From assembly GCF_009757775.1 (NCBI RefSeq), contig NZ_RHLK01000004.1, positions 222,656 through 286,655 of the forward strand: a DNA stretch of 64,000 nt, in the 5' to 3' direction. Position numbers and translations under genes: made by a program. The DNA is from Paenibacillus lutrae (GTDB lineage: Bacteria; Bacillota; Bacilli; Paenibacillales; NBRC-103111). The notes beneath the pieces were generated by a model. It worked only from the letters and a program-made list of their open reading frames with translations, ran no database searches and was not told the origin of the DNA. Positions 35,235 through 44,569 of the stretch are shown in pieces. Each line of letters begins with the position of its first letter. Position 1 is the stretch's first letter.

Positions 35235-36257
35235 TTATAACAGAAAAATATTAGCGCTCTCGCATACTTCCTTCATCTCTGAAGGCCATACGGAAGCCTG
35301 TATCTCACCGATATGAGCCTTTTCCAAGAAGAACATCCCTAGACGGGACTGCCCGATGCCCCCGCCGATCGTATACGGAAGCTGCCCCTCCAGCAATTGT
35401 TTATGGAACTCCAGCGTGCATCTCTCCGGGCATCCCGCTTCCTCCAATTGATGGCGCAGTGTAACCTCATCCACACGAATTCCCATCGAGGATAATTCGA
35501 AAGCACTCTTCAGAATAGGGTTCCATACCAGGATATCGCCGTTAAGCTGCCAATCGTCATAATCAGGTGACCGCCCGTCATGCGGAATTCCCGACTCGAG
35601 CTTACCTCCGATCTGCATAACGAATACCGCTCCATATTCCCGGGTAATCGCATCTTCGCGCTCTTTGGCGGGTAAATGCGGGAACCGGTTCTCTAGCTCC
35701 TGAGCGGTTAAGAACGTGATCGATTCCGGCAGTTTGCGGTTTAAGCCAGGGTATTGCTCTACAAGAACGCGCTCGGTTTCCTTCATAGCACCGTAAATCT
35801 TCTCGACTGTCTGCCGAAGGGTCGTTAATGTCCGCTCCTGCCTGTCAATCACTCTCTCCCAATCCCATTGGTCCACATAAATCGAATGAAGATGATCGAG
35901 CCCCTCATCTCTGCGAATTGCGTTCATGTGGGTGAATAGACCTTCTCCCTGTTCAAAACCATACCGCTTCAGCGCCATCCGCTTCCATTTGGCCAACGAA
36001 TGTACGATTTCAAGGGACTGATCGCCCAGCTCCAGCGCAGTAAACTGAACCGGCCTCTCCATGCCGTTCAAATTATCATTGATACCGGTGCCGGACAAGA
36101 CGAAGAGCGGCGTGCTGACGCGAGTCAGATTTAAAGCCGTGGAGAGATGCAGCTCAAACGCTTGCTTTAACGTGTTCAGTGCCTTCTGGGTTTCCTTCAC
36201 ATTTAGCTTTGCGGTGTAAGGCTCCATCAATCGGATCGTGTTCTCCAAAATTTTCAT
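35235..36257 (-). CDS. asnA: Aspartate--ammonia ligase (asparagine synthetase A)
   Basis: This ammonia-dependent asparagine synthetase belongs to the class II aminoacyl-tRNA-synthetase-like fold. The 340-residue length fits. Family stretches are visible: TPLFVLSGTGINDNLNG, RPVQFTALELG, AIRRDEGLDHLHSIYVDQWDWE, GAVFVMQIGGKLESGIPHDGRSPDYDDWQLNGDILVW, and the motif-3-like LPYTIGGGIGQSRLGMFFL. GAGGAAG lies 8 nt before the ATG. It is a single-gene unit. Many Bacillales have only glutamine-dependent AsnB enzymes; AsnA is a patchily distributed alternative. Confidence 0.96.
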   Translation of the reverse strand: MKILENTIRLMEPYTAKLNVKETQKALNTLKQAFELHLSTALNLTRVSTPLFVLSGTGINDNLNGMERPVQFTALELGDQSLEIVHSLAKWKRMALKRYGFEQGEGLFTHMNAIRRDEGLDHLHSIYVDQWDWERVIDRQERTLTTLRQTVEKIYGAMKETERVLVEQYPGLNRKLPESITFLTAQELENRFPHLPAKEREDAITREYGAVFVMQIGGKLESGIPHDGRSPDYDDWQLNGDILVWNPILKSAFELSSMGIRVDEVTLRHQLEEAGCPERCTLEFHKQLLEGQLPYTIGGGIGQSRLGMFFLEKAHIGEIQASVWPSEMKEVCESANIFLL

Positions 36258-36467
36258 AGATATCTTCCTCTTATCCCTTTAATTTTTTAGATTCACGAGA
36301 AAGCTCTGATTTCCACACTCAAACGAACACAAACTGGATTCTCACGATTATTTTTGTATACTCACTTATCCGAAGAGTTTACTTTTGTTTAAAGAAATAT
36401 TACCACAAGGAAATTTTGTTGTAAATTACTTAAATGTTAAATATTCTCAATAAAAATCCCCATAAAC

Positions 36468-36493
36468 AAAAAAAGCCCGACACAATCATCGGC
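36468..36493 (-). terminator. Terminator of hybrid kinase gene
   Basis: On the minus strand GCCGATGATTGTGTCGGGC folds into a 5-bp stem and is followed by TTTTTTTG, shortly after the kinase stop. Confidence 0.7.
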
Positions 36494-36519
36494 ACTTTCT
36501 TGTATCCATACATGCTGCT

Positions 36520-38985
36520 TTAGAATCTTCCAGGGAGACCGGATAAATTATCCAGCTGGAATTTAGTCTGTTCGAACACATCTTGCAGTTCTTGAATGAC
36601 CTCTTCGATTTCTTCGGCATGTTTTAATTCCTGCTCCAAATGATTACAGAGATGAGCAAGCCGGGCCGCCCCCACATTCAGACTGACCCCTTTTAACATG
36701 TGAACCTTCGATGCTAATTGAGCGAGTTCCTTTTTACTCCACAAATCATGAATTTGCTTAATACAAGAGGCCGCTTCGGCATCAAACAACCGGTATAGCT
36801 CGTCAAAGAACGACCTGTTTTCATCCAGACTGCGGAGCTCCTGAACCAAGGTTACATCAATAATATTCTCGCTTTCGCACACTACAGCCTCGTTGGTTGA
36901 TGTAGAAAAGCGTATCTCTCTGGCCCAGTATTCGAGTAATCGCTGGACGTCATCGAGCCGCAGGGGCTTGCTCATATAATCATTCATTCCCGCTGCCAGA
37001 CACAGCTCTTTGTCTTCCTTATGAGCATTAGCGGTTACGGCAATGATGACAGGACGTTGTGCACGGCCGATGCGCTGCTCAATCATCTTCGTGGCTTCCA
37101 GGCCATCCATTACCGGCATTTGAACGTCCATAAAGACCAGATCATAATGACGCCGGACTAATGCCTGTACCGCTTCCAGACCATTGCCGACAACATCGGC
37201 CGAATAGCCCATTTTCTCCAAAATGCGAAGGAGGAGTTTTTGGTTGACGGCATTGTCCTCAGCCACCAGAATCCGCATCGGCAGACGTTCGGACAGTGTC
37301 GCGTCCAATAAGGAGGGAATCGATTTTCTAGCCGGTACCGCGTGGTTCTCGAATAAACTGGATAACATAACCTCTATCAACTGCTGGTCGCGTACCGGCT
37401 TAGTGACAACCGCTGCAAAAACCGCCTTTAAATCCAGCTCCTGCTGGTCCGTACCCACGGAAGTCAATACGATCATAGGCAAACTTTCGGGAGTACGGTG
37501 CTTCCGGATTTTGCGTCCCAGTTGAATTCCATCCATTTCCCGCATTCGCATATCAATAATCGCCAGATCAAAAATATCTCCTTGCTCAATCCAAAGCAGC
37601 GCTTCTCTTGCTGAAACAGTCGCTTTCACATACATGCCCCATCTTTCGAGCACCGTCTTCAAGATCCTCAGATTGGTACTGTTATCGTCGACGATGAGCA
37701 CACGCTTGTGCCGCAGCAGAAGTTCCTTATTTTCATTCTCCAGAAAGAGATCCGCGCTCTCAGCTGCAATCGTAAAATGAAAGGTAGATCCGATTCCCTC
37801 CCGGCTCTCTAGCCAGATTCGGCCGCCCATAAGTTCCACCAGCTGCTTGCATATCGCAAGCCCTAAACCGGTTCCCCCATAGCGGCGTTTCTTATTAGGC
37901 ATATGGGCTTGTGAGAACGATTGGAATAACTGGCTCTGCATATCCGCAGGAATACCCACCCCTGTATCATGAACCGTTACATACAGCTCGGAGGCTTTTG
38001 AATGCTTTCCAGGCCCTTTAAGGACTGAAACTAAGATTTCACCTGACTCCGTAAATTTCACGGCATTGCCGACCAAATTCACCAGCACCTGACGAAGCCT
38101 GGTCACGTCTCCCATCAGAAACGGATGTATATCGGGATCAATATAGCAAACCAATTCCACATCTTTTCCAACCGTTTTGGAAGCAAATAAATCCAAGATG
38201 TCTTCCACACAGGACTTGAGGTCAAAAGGCTGATGCTCCAATACCATTTTGCCTGACTCCATTTTTGAGAAATCCAAAATATCATTCAAGATAGAGAGCA
38301 GAGACTCATTGCTGCCGCGGATAATCTCCGTGTATTCCCGTTGTTCTTCCGTTAGATCCGTTTCCTGAAGCAGGCTGGTCATGCCCATGATCCCGTTCAT
38401 CGGTGTACGTATTTCATGACTCATCATCGCTAGGAATTCGGTTTTGGCTTGTGTGGCCCGCTCCGCCACCTCTTTGGCCTGCATGATTTCATGCCTGGCT
38501 TCTTGCAATTCTTCCACCGAGTTCTCTAATTCAATCACGTAAGAAAGAAACATGGACATGGAATTCAGAAGACTGATTTCCCGTTCGGTATACGTATACG
38601 GCTCCCGGTCCATCGCACAGATCGTGCCGAAGATTTGCCCGTTCTTGTGCCAGATGGGTACGCCGATGAACGAACAGCTTCCCAACGCTGCTGTAACACC
38701 CATTCCGCAGGTTAAAGGATGTGCCGTCGTATCTTCAATCACAAGGGGCTTCGCCCCTTCTTCGATCACTAGACTGCAATAGGTCTGCTCATAAGGAAGT
38801 ACCGTCCCTTCCTCAATAAGCTGCTCATGACGATTAAACACTTTGAATATCGTATTGGATACCTTATCGTTACTCGCAACAAAAAAGGTATTCACTTTAA
38901 TCAGCTCGCTGACCATAGACAGAACATGTTTCGCTGCCTCATCTAAATTCCGGTACAACTTTTCTTCGAGCTCCTCTATCATCAA
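36520..38985 (-). CDS. Cytoplasmic hybrid histidine kinase (GAF-HisKA-HATPase-REC-REC-Hpt)
   Basis: This 821-residue sensor kinase has no membrane segment. A GAF domain (about residues 15-155, with CSLVIEEGAKPLVIEDTTAHPLTCG and FIGVPIWHKNGQIFGTICAMD) leads through a coiled coil (ENSVEELQEARHEIMQAKEVAERATQ) to HisKA with phospho-His190 in MMSHEIRTPMNGIMG. The ATPase domain follows (LVNLVGNAVKFTESG, DTGVGIP, GGTGLGLAICKQLVELMGG). Receiver 1 contains VLIVDDNSTN and IIDMRMREMDG. Receiver 2 contains ILVAEDNAVNQ and FMDVQMPVMDG. A C-terminal Hpt domain has the SKVHMLKGVSLNVGA motif. All phosphorelay residues look intact, so it could pass phosphate to a separate output regulator, which is not encoded nearby. 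It stands alone. Confidence 0.93.
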   Translation of the reverse strand: MMIEELEEKLYRNLDEAAKHVLSMVSELIKVNTFFVASNDKVSNTIFKVFNRHEQLIEEGTVLPYEQTYCSLVIEEGAKPLVIEDTTAHPLTCGMGVTAALGSCSFIGVPIWHKNGQIFGTICAMDREPYTYTEREISLLNSMSMFLSYVIELENSVEELQEARHEIMQAKEVAERATQAKTEFLAMMSHEIRTPMNGIMGMTSLLQETDLTEEQREYTEIIRGSNESLLSILNDILDFSKMESGKMVLEHQPFDLKSCVEDILDLFASKTVGKDVELVCYIDPDIHPFLMGDVTRLRQVLVNLVGNAVKFTESGEILVSVLKGPGKHSKASELYVTVHDTGVGIPADMQSQLFQSFSQAHMPNKKRRYGGTGLGLAICKQLVELMGGRIWLESREGIGSTFHFTIAAESADLFLENENKELLLRHKRVLIVDDNSTNLRILKTVLERWGMYVKATVSAREALLWIEQGDIFDLAIIDMRMREMDGIQLGRKIRKHRTPESLPMIVLTSVGTDQQELDLKAVFAAVVTKPVRDQQLIEVMLSSLFENHAVPARKSIPSLLDATLSERLPMRILVAEDNAVNQKLLLRILEKMGYSADVVGNGLEAVQALVRRHYDLVFMDVQMPVMDGLEATKMIEQRIGRAQRPVIIAVTANAHKEDKELCLAAGMNDYMSKPLRLDDVQRLLEYWAREIRFSTSTNEAVVCESENIIDVTLVQELRSLDENRSFFDELYRLFDAEAASCIKQIHDLWSKKELAQLASKVHMLKGVSLNVGAARLAHLCNHLEQELKHAEEIEEVIQELQDVFEQTKFQLDNLSGLPGRF

Positions 38986-39167
38986 TTAGCCCCCGTTTGA
39001 ATGCTGAATACTGCCTTATATATAAAATGCTTTAAAAATTGCTGCAAAAGTTATCGATTACATACATTACCCAGTAATTAACCTAATCAGATCACTTGAT
39101 CTGTTTTACCTTCTCTAAAATCTAGCATAGTTTCGCGATATCTCCAACAAAACAGGGCGACCAGAAT

Positions 39168-39206
39168 AAGGGACTTGTCTCAGATCGTCTGAGAATCAAG
39201 TCCCTT
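39168..39206. repeat. Hairpin with two stacked stems
   Basis: AAGGGACTTG (39168-39177) pairs with CAAGTCCCTT (39197-39206), and inside it CTCAG (39179-39183) pairs with CTGAG (39189-39193). No T-run follows on either strand. It lies between the hybrid kinase start and the APH-like gene, in a 380-bp gap that otherwise shows nothing recognisable. Confidence 0.75.
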
Positions 39207-39364
39207 GACGTTGGAAAGAAGAATGTTAAAGGAGGAATACTGTTCTGAACAATGAGGAATAGAAGACAGTTGGAAGATAGTTGATTATTAAAGGTTTTGC
39301 ACCTATCGGTCATACAGTCATGGTGCTAAGATTATTTTTATACACAGTTGAGGAGCTGTTTTAG

Positions 39365-40279
39365 TCGGTTAAAGGAAAACTTATTTCAGAAGTACGATTA
39401 CTAGCAGAGAAAGCTGGATTAAATAAGGTCACACCTATCGAGCTTAGTAGTGCCGGGAACCTGATCATTCATTTGGATCTTTATCCAATCGTTGCCCGAA
39501 TAGCCACTGTCATTTCAAAAGAAGATGCAGACCATGCATACCAGATACTTGATCGTGAGTTAAGGGCAGCACGTCACCTTCATTCGAAGGGCATACCCGT
39601 ATTATTACCATCTGATCACATTGATGCAGGGCCATACGATATTGGTGGTACATGGGCGACCTTTTGGAAGTATGTTCCGCCCACACAATTAAAACCACCT
39701 TCACCAAGCGAAGCCGTTGAGTTAGTAAATACACTTTCACGAGGTTTAAAAGACTTCTCAGACGAAATTCCTTTACTTGGAGTTTGGGAGCGGGCATGTC
39801 AATCGGCTAAAAGATTGATGAAACATCCCGATCAGCGTATACAAGCACTGTTAAATGTGTTTGTAAAAGTTGATAGGCAGATGCGTTTCGATACAAGTTT
39901 GCTAATACCGTGTCATGGGGATGCCCATACAAGAAACTTATTACCCAGTACTGAGGGTTGGATCTGGGCGGACTTTGAAGATTTATCCCTGATGCCTGTA
40001 TACTGGGACCTGGCTTCATTTGTTGGTAATCTTGCCTTATACAACGGGGTTCAGGAGCCAACCTTTAGGTATGTATTAAGCCAAATTAACAATGGAACCG
40101 ATCTGGAAGCTTTTGGATTTGCTATTACCGCACGTATACTAATGTCTACATTAGGTAATCTGGATTTTGCCCTTGCAGGCAACGGAGATTTGGCATTTGC
40201 ATGTAAACAACTTGAACTTGCGGACGATTTTATTCATCAGATAGATCTAATCATTCAGCGAAATGGAGGAGTCCATTAG
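39365..40279 (+). CDS. Aminoglycoside phosphotransferase-family protein, start codon apparently lost
   Basis: This kinase-like protein has the APH active site: CHGDAHTRNLL (catalytic loop, HGDxHxxN) and WADFEDLSLMPVYWDLASFVG (metal-binding Asp). The first usable start is TTG at 39473, giving 268 residues. Protein-like coding continues upstream in frame, however (VKGKLISEVRLLAEKAGLNK... to SSAGNLIIHLD, a normal APH N-lobe), up to a TAG at 39362-39364. GAGGAG lies at 39350-39355, exactly where it would serve a start at the TAG. Either the original ATG has mutated to TAG, or a rare start codon is used. The substrate may be an antibiotic or a metabolite. The gene is AT-rich like the neighbouring cat gene. 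Confidence 0.75.
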   Translation, partial: SVKGKLISEVRLLAEKAGLNKVTPIELSSAGNLIIHLDLYPIVARIATVISKEDADHAYQILDRELRAARHLHSKGIPVLLPSDHIDAGPYDIGGTWATFWKYVPPTQLKPPSPSEAVELVNTLSRGLKDFSDEIPLLGVWERACQSAKRLMKHPDQRIQALLNVFVKVDRQMRFDTSLLIPCHGDAHTRNLLPSTEGWIWADFEDLSLMPVYWDLASFVGNLALYNGVQEPTFRYVLSQINNGTDLEAFGFAITARILMSTLGNLDFALAGNGDLAFACKQLELADDFIHQIDLIIQRNGGVH

Positions 40280-40383
40280 ACTCCATAGGAACTATAGCTC
40301 AGCGAGTATTGTAGCCTCGATAGAAAAACTTGCTGCAAACATTAATACCCGTTAACCTCTGAGTCTAGAGCTTTTTATCCCTG

Positions 40384-40432
40384 CAAAAAAAGCGGCAGCC
40401 TTGGACCTAAAAATAAGTCCCAGACTGCCGCT
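40384..40432. terminator. Terminator between APH-like and cat genes
   Basis: AGCGGCAG pairs with CTGCCGCT, with an inner TTGGAC / GTCCCA-type stem. On the minus strand it is followed by TTTTTTTG, so it mainly serves the cat gene. Confidence 0.8.
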
Positions 40433-40470
40433 GCTTAATTTGAACTGACAAAGCGGAATATGTTAGCTAG

Positions 40471-41130
40471 TTAATCGTTTGGCAACCACTTTTTACAAAT
40501 ATCTGCACGCAATTGCAGCTCGTTATACAGCACACCGGCATGATACCCGTCGCAAACGGCATGATGAAATTGTCCTGATAAAGGTAACAATATTTTTTCG
40601 TCCTGCTGAAAATATTTCCCCATTGTAAAGATGGGTAACAAATACGTTCCTTCGTTATAGACGTTCAGATTAAAGCCCGTGAAGCTGACCCACGGAATGC
40701 TGGAAATGGGAAAAGTATTAGGTGGCTCATTTGTTTTAGGGGCAAATTGTTTAACCTTTCCGTACTTTTCCATATCATCGAGATAACGACTGTAGAATTC
40801 ATTAAAATCTTCATCATACGGAGTCCAAATGCTGGAGAAAGTCTTATCCTCATCATGGAAAATTGTAAAGCTAGGAGACACACTGTCCCAATACCCTAGC
40901 CTTCCCTCAGAATCAAAACATTTACGAAATTCAGAGTGCCGGTTTACCACTGTAGTTATCATGTGGATTAGCGCCGGATACAGCTTAATCCCCTTATTCT
41001 TAAGTTCTATCAACAGCTTGGTAATGTCAATATTTGCAGTCATGCTGTAGGTACATCTAACATTGTTTAAATAATGATCAAAATAGGGTTTTCTACTCCA
41101 TGTATCAATGACAATCGGTTTAAAAATCAT
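40471..41130 (-). CDS. catA: Type A chloramphenicol O-acetyltransferase
   Basis: The enzyme inactivates chloramphenicol by acetyl-CoA-dependent acetylation. The 219-residue length and the trimer-forming CAT fold fit. The catalytic motif FHHAVCDGYH (around residues 188-197, with the active His and the structural Asp) is intact, as are NVRCTYSMTANIDITKL and FSSIWTPYDEDFNEFYSRY. Translation is probably induced through the leader hairpin at 41138-41175, which buries its AGGAGGT ribosome binding site. The gene and leader are AT-rich relative to the chromosome, consistent with an acquired resistance gene that has settled between an APH-like gene and a Bce module. Confidence 0.95.
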   Translation of the reverse strand: MIFKPIVIDTWSRKPYFDHYLNNVRCTYSMTANIDITKLLIELKNKGIKLYPALIHMITTVVNRHSEFRKCFDSEGRLGYWDSVSPSFTIFHDEDKTFSSIWTPYDEDFNEFYSRYLDDMEKYGKVKQFAPKTNEPPNTFPISSIPWVSFTGFNLNVYNEGTYLLPIFTMGKYFQQDEKILLPLSGQFHHAVCDGYHAGVLYNELQLRADICKKWLPND

Positions 41131-41137
41131 TTATTAT

Positions 41138-41175
41138 ACCTCCTAAAATTATAGCATTTTTTTGTTTTAGGAGGT
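41138..41175 (-). promoter_or_regulatory. cat translational attenuator hairpin
   Basis: On the minus strand ACCTCCTAAAA (41165-41175) pairs perfectly with TTTTAGGAGGT (41138-41148), with a 16-nt loop. The right arm contains the AGGAGG of catA, 8 nt before its ATG. This is the classical layout in which a drug-stalled ribosome on the leader opens the hairpin. Confidence 0.9.
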
Positions 41176-41196
41176 CCCATCCACTGCTTTAACCAT
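41167..41196 (-). CDS. cat leader peptide (MVKAVDGTS)
   Basis: This nine-codon frame (ATG at 41194-41196, stop TAA inside the left arm of the hairpin) encodes MVKAVDGTS. The cat-86 leader begins MVKTD and also ends inside its hairpin, and a ribosome stalled near codon 5-6 would disrupt the stem. The ribosome binding site is poor (GAGGGT only 1-2 nt before the ATG). A second, overlapping frame from 41204 gives a 25-residue peptide that runs through the hairpin and overlaps the catA start. Either could be the regulated leader. Confidence 0.55.
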   Translation of the reverse strand: MVKAVDGTS

Positions 41197-41358
41197 ACCC
41201 TCATCACAATCCCAACAAATTATTTTTGCTATTGCTCCTACCTAAGTATATCATCTGCAACGGCAAAGTTATTCCATACCTGATAAGTCGCGGTAAGAAT
41301 AGGAATAGACTGGCGTGAGGCACAGAATCACCGGAGTGGACACCGTAGCAATTAACCC

Positions 41359-41700
41359 CTATTTCAAAGCATTGTTTGGAATCTCCTCTTTCTGTATTAA
41401 AATCCATTCCTTCGTATATGCTCCCTTGGAAAGCACTTTAACATAAGCAGCCTGTTCCAATTCTTTGCTTGAAGAGAAAGTAATCTTTTTCTTCTCTCCC
41501 TGCGCTGTGTAACCTGACAGATTATATCTGTAGCGGACACGTTCATCTTTACCTTCAATTCCGTCAGGCTTAGTGATTGCTGCATAGACATACTGTTCTT
41601 TATACAGCGGGTTGAACTGATCAAAATCCCGTTTGAAAGTTATATAGAGTCCAGAGCAAATCACTACAGTGATAAGGATAAAAATAACTGTTTTCTTCAT
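41359..41700 (-). CDS. YxeA family protein (DUF1093)
   Basis: This 113-residue exported or membrane-anchored protein has an N-terminal hydrophobic segment (KTVIFILITVVICSGLYITF). An OB-fold-like domain follows, of the YxeA type (FNPLYKEQYVYAAITKPDGIEGKDERVRYRYNLSGYTAQGEKKKITFSSS...LRQAAYVKVLSKG-like). In B. subtilis the yxeA gene follows the yxdJKLM Bce-type module; here too it directly follows the permease gene (23 bp). The family's role is not established. An association with antimicrobial peptide sensing or defence is inferred from the repeated neighbourhood. Confidence 0.8.
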   Translation of the reverse strand: MKKTVIFILITVVICSGLYITFKRDFDQFNPLYKEQYVYAAITKPDGIEGKDERVRYRYNLSGYTAQGEKKKITFSSSKELEQAAYVKVLSKGAYTKEWILIQKEEIPNNALK

Positions 41701-41723
41701 AAATATACCTCCGTTAATGGTTG

Positions 41724-43655
41724 TTATAACATAGCGTTTCTAACGATTTTCCGGTAGTAATCAAGCGTGAAGAGAGCGAACAGAACATATATGGAAGTAT
41801 AGGCACCTATCGAAATAACGGTTGGAATGGTAATGTCTGAAATAATAATGAATGAAGCAGCTTTAATTGCAAAGAATGAATGCAGCATACCAATGAATAG
41901 CGGGAGAAGAAACACAACGACCTGCTTTTGCGCAATGCCCTTCATAATCATCTTCTCGTCAAATCCGAGCTGCCGAAGTGTTCTGAAGCTCTGTTTTTCC
42001 TGCTCCGCCTCAGTCATTTGTTTGAAATACAGGATGCTGCCGGTAGAGGCAAGGAATGCAAGTCCCAGAAAGGCGGCTATAAAAATTAATAATCCTGAAA
42101 TCTCAAGCGATTGTTTATACTGTGAATAAAAATCGGACGTAGAATATTCGTCAGGATTATATTTCTGATAAAGAGAGGAAGCTAAAGCAAGCTCTTCTTT
42201 GTCTGAAATACGATACGTATCTAACTGTACTCTCTCATAACCAGCAGTACTGGACATGCTATCCTGAATTTCTCTTAACGTATTTTCAGACACTAAAAGC
42301 TGATTACCGGATATATCCGAATTCACGAGATTTTCCACGACCAGTTCTTTTAACGGATAGCTATCTGTCTGTCCATTTGACTCCAACTCAATTTTAGTTG
42401 GGTAACGCTTGGAGAAATCACTGTCGTCAAATGCAGTATGTGCCGATGCATTGTATTCTACAGCCTCGCCGTGTGGAGGCACGGACAGCTTTTTCCCTGT
42501 TCCTAGAAGCTGTTCGGCTGGAAGCCACAACAAGTTTCTCTCTATATGACTGGATTTATCAAGCGGATTAAGAATAACGCCAGTAGTCCGGACCGCCTCG
42601 ATGGGTAGGTAGCTGAAGTTAATTCCTTCGCGCTCAAGCTCGGTTGTGAACGACTGCGCGTCCAGCTGCCTGTTCTCAAACGAAAAATCATAAGGCATCG
42701 CCATACGGGTATCTTGCTCCGCAGAGTAGTAAACAGAATAGGCCATAGTAACCAGAGTGATTGTTAAAGCCGATAATATTGTAATCAGGGTGAGCGAGTT
42801 GGCATTACCTTTCATCCGGTGCATCAGCGGAGCAAGTGACAGGCTATTATACAAGCCAAGATGTCCGTTTTTCCGTTTGCGAAGCCAGAAGAAGCACCCT
42901 GTAATCGTCACCCGAAATAATATATATGTCCCTGTTATAGTAGAGGCAAGTACCAGGAGCGCATTTAAGACTAATTGTTCGTCTACCATCCGACCCGATA
43001 ATTCATAGCCATAGCCAAGAAGGACAATACCAAGCACGGCATAAATAGCCGTGAGAATAGACGGAGGCCGGCTGGATAAGTCAGGCTGCTGATCGGCTTG
43101 AAATAAATTTAACAGCGTACTGCGATATATCATGATTATCATTTGAACGGAAGTAATAACAACGACGAGAACAAAGACTATTGCCGTATCAAAGGCTGCG
43201 GGTAAGGAAAAGTCAATGGCAGGCATCCCATCCAAACGGAGTAATTTCATTAAAATCAGGACAAACAAACGTGACACCAATGCTCCACAGATAATCCCTG
43301 CGATTAGTGCAGCAAAACCGAGTAGTACGTTTTCAATGATTAAATAACGGGCAACCCAGCCTTTGGATAGACCGATGAGCTGGTACAATCCGATTTCACG
43401 GCTGCGCCGACGCAGAAAAATTTGGTTAGATGAAATAGTAAATATTACAATAATTACAATAAGCAGGATTGCTGCAGACTGAAAAGCTACCAGAAATTTA
43501 TCACTTGATTCCAGCATGGACTGAACCTGCTGATCGTGCTGCAGGGAAGAGAAGACGAAGAACAGACTCATACTGAAAATTAAAGCGAAGAAATACAAAT
43601 AATAATGCTTCACATTTTGCCGCATGCTGCGAAGTGCTAATTCAAATACTGTCAA
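41724..43655 (-). CDS. Bce-type ABC transporter permease
   Basis: This 643-residue permease is of the BceB/VraG/YxdM type. It has about ten membrane segments, FtsX-like ends, and a long extracytoplasmic domain of about 200 residues between segments 7 and 8 (from [26 protein letters not shown] to [24 protein letters not shown]). That domain is the hallmark of transporters that recognise peptide antibiotics and signal to their kinase. I start at TTG 43653-43655 because GGGAGG is 8 nt upstream and homologues begin with the same RQNxKHYxLYFF stretch soon after the start. It overlaps the ATPase gene by 14 nt. It probably forms a flux-sensing complex with the kinase at 44570. Confidence 0.93.
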   Translation of the reverse strand: MTVFELALRSMRQNVKHYYLYFFALIFSMSLFFVFSSLQHDQQVQSMLESSDKFLVAFQSAAILLIVIIVIFTISSNQIFLRRRSREIGLYQLIGLSKGWVARYLIIENVLLGFAALIAGIICGALVSRLFVLILMKLLRLDGMPAIDFSLPAAFDTAIVFVLVVVITSVQMIIMIYRSTLLNLFQADQQPDLSSRPPSILTAIYAVLGIVLLGYGYELSGRMVDEQLVLNALLVLASTITGTYILFRVTITGCFFWLRKRKNGHLGLYNSLSLAPLMHRMKGNANSLTLITILSALTITLVTMAYSVYYSAEQDTRMAMPYDFSFENRQLDAQSFTTELEREGINFSYLPIEAVRTTGVILNPLDKSSHIERNLLWLPAEQLLGTGKKLSVPPHGEAVEYNASAHTAFDDSDFSKRYPTKIELESNGQTDSYPLKELVVENLVNSDISGNQLLVSENTLREIQDSMSSTAGYERVQLDTYRISDKEELALASSLYQKYNPDEYSTSDFYSQYKQSLEISGLLIFIAAFLGLAFLASTGSILYFKQMTEAEQEKQSFRTLRQLGFDEKMIMKGIAQKQVVVFLLPLFIGMLHSFFAIKAASFIIISDITIPTVISIGAYTSIYVLFALFTLDYYRKIVRNAML

Positions 43656-44427
43656 TATGGTCGCCTCCCAAAACAGCCTGCACATCAATGATTTCTTTGA
43701 AGAACGACTGCCTGGATTTCTCTCCCCTATACAGTTCGGAATAAATCTTCCCGTCCTTTAAGAACACCACACGGTTACAGTAGCTGGATGCGACTGGATC
43801 ATGCGTGACCATGATAATCGTGACCTTTCGTTTCCGGTTTACCTCCTCCATTACGGACAGTAACGATGAAGCAGATTTGGAATCTAATGCGCCAGTAGGC
43901 TCGTCTGCAAAGATGATGGAAGGCTGGTGAATAAGGGCCCGTCCAGCTGCAGTGCGTTGTTTTTGGCCGCCTGATATTTCGAATGGGTACTTTTGTGAAA
44001 TTTCCTGAATTCCCAGAACATCCGCTATCGCTATAAACTCGTTCTCTGCCTGCTGTTTGCTTATTTTGCTAAGTGATAGTGGCAGGAGGATATTCTCCTT
44101 TACTGTCAACGTGTCAAGAAGATTGTAATCCTGGAAGATGAATCCGAGCTTGTTGCGGCGGAAAGCCGAAAGAGCAGTGTTACTCATGGTAGAGATATCT
44201 TCGTCTTCGATTAAAATCGTGCCATCTGTTGTCCGGTCAATAGTCGCAAGTACGTTAAGCAAGGTTGTCTTCCCCGAACCGGAGGGACCCATAATTCCTA
44301 CAAATTCTTTGCGGAGAACACGTAAATCTATTCCTCTTAATACTTGTTGGGCACCGCCCTTTGAGCCATATGATTTGTGAACGTTGTGAGCATGTAAAAC
44401 CGTTTCACGTTCATTCGATGCATTCAT
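43642..44427 (-). CDS. Bce-type ABC transporter ATP-binding protein
   Basis: This 261-residue ATPase is of the MacB/BceA type. Walker A is GPSGSGKT (residues 47-54), the signature is [17 protein letters not shown], Walker B is [12 protein letters not shown], and the switch His is in VTHDP. The start at ATG 44425-44427 follows GGGAGG; the reading frame upstream of it is not protein-like. The signature's second half is TAAGRAL where most homologues read VAIARAL, a small oddity. The gene is separated by 140 bp from the kinase gene and carries the Bce operator in that gap. Confidence 0.93.
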   Translation of the reverse strand: MNASNERETVLHAHNVHKSYGSKGGAQQVLRGIDLRVLRKEFVGIMGPSGSGKTTLLNVLATIDRTTDGTILIEDEDISTMSNTALSAFRRNKLGFIFQDYNLLDTLTVKENILLPLSLSKISKQQAENEFIAIADVLGIQEISQKYPFEISGGQKQRTAAGRALIHQPSIIFADEPTGALDSKSASSLLSVMEEVNRKRKVTIIMVTHDPVASSYCNRVVFLKDGKIYSELYRGEKSRQSFFKEIIDVQAVLGGDHIDSI

Positions 44428-44516
44428 GTTGAACCTCCCAAAAATTGATTGTAGCTTAAGTGTACGTTGAACTCCCCGTCTTGTCGCACGTTCTGGGTGA
44501 CGAGTTGAATAGGTAG

Positions 44517-44532
44517 ATGACAAATTTGTCAT
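44517..44532 (-). promoter_or_regulatory. BceR-type operator ATGACAAATTTGTCAT
   Basis: This is a perfect 16-bp palindrome that fits the TNACA-N4-TGTNA pattern known for BceR-like response regulators. It lies 90 nt upstream of the ABC ATPase gene, between the kinase terminator and the transporter genes. Confidence 0.85.
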
Positions 44533-44538
44533 GTTCAT

Positions 44539-44568
44539 AAAAAAAACAGTCAAGAATAATCTTGGCTG
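44539..44568 (-). terminator. Terminator after Bce-type kinase
   Basis: On the minus strand CAGCCAAGA / TCTTGACTG with a 4-nt loop is followed by TTTTTTTT, two nt past the kinase stop. It separates the two-component genes from the transporter genes, which then rely on their own inducible promoter. Confidence 0.85.
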
Positions 44569-44569
44569 C

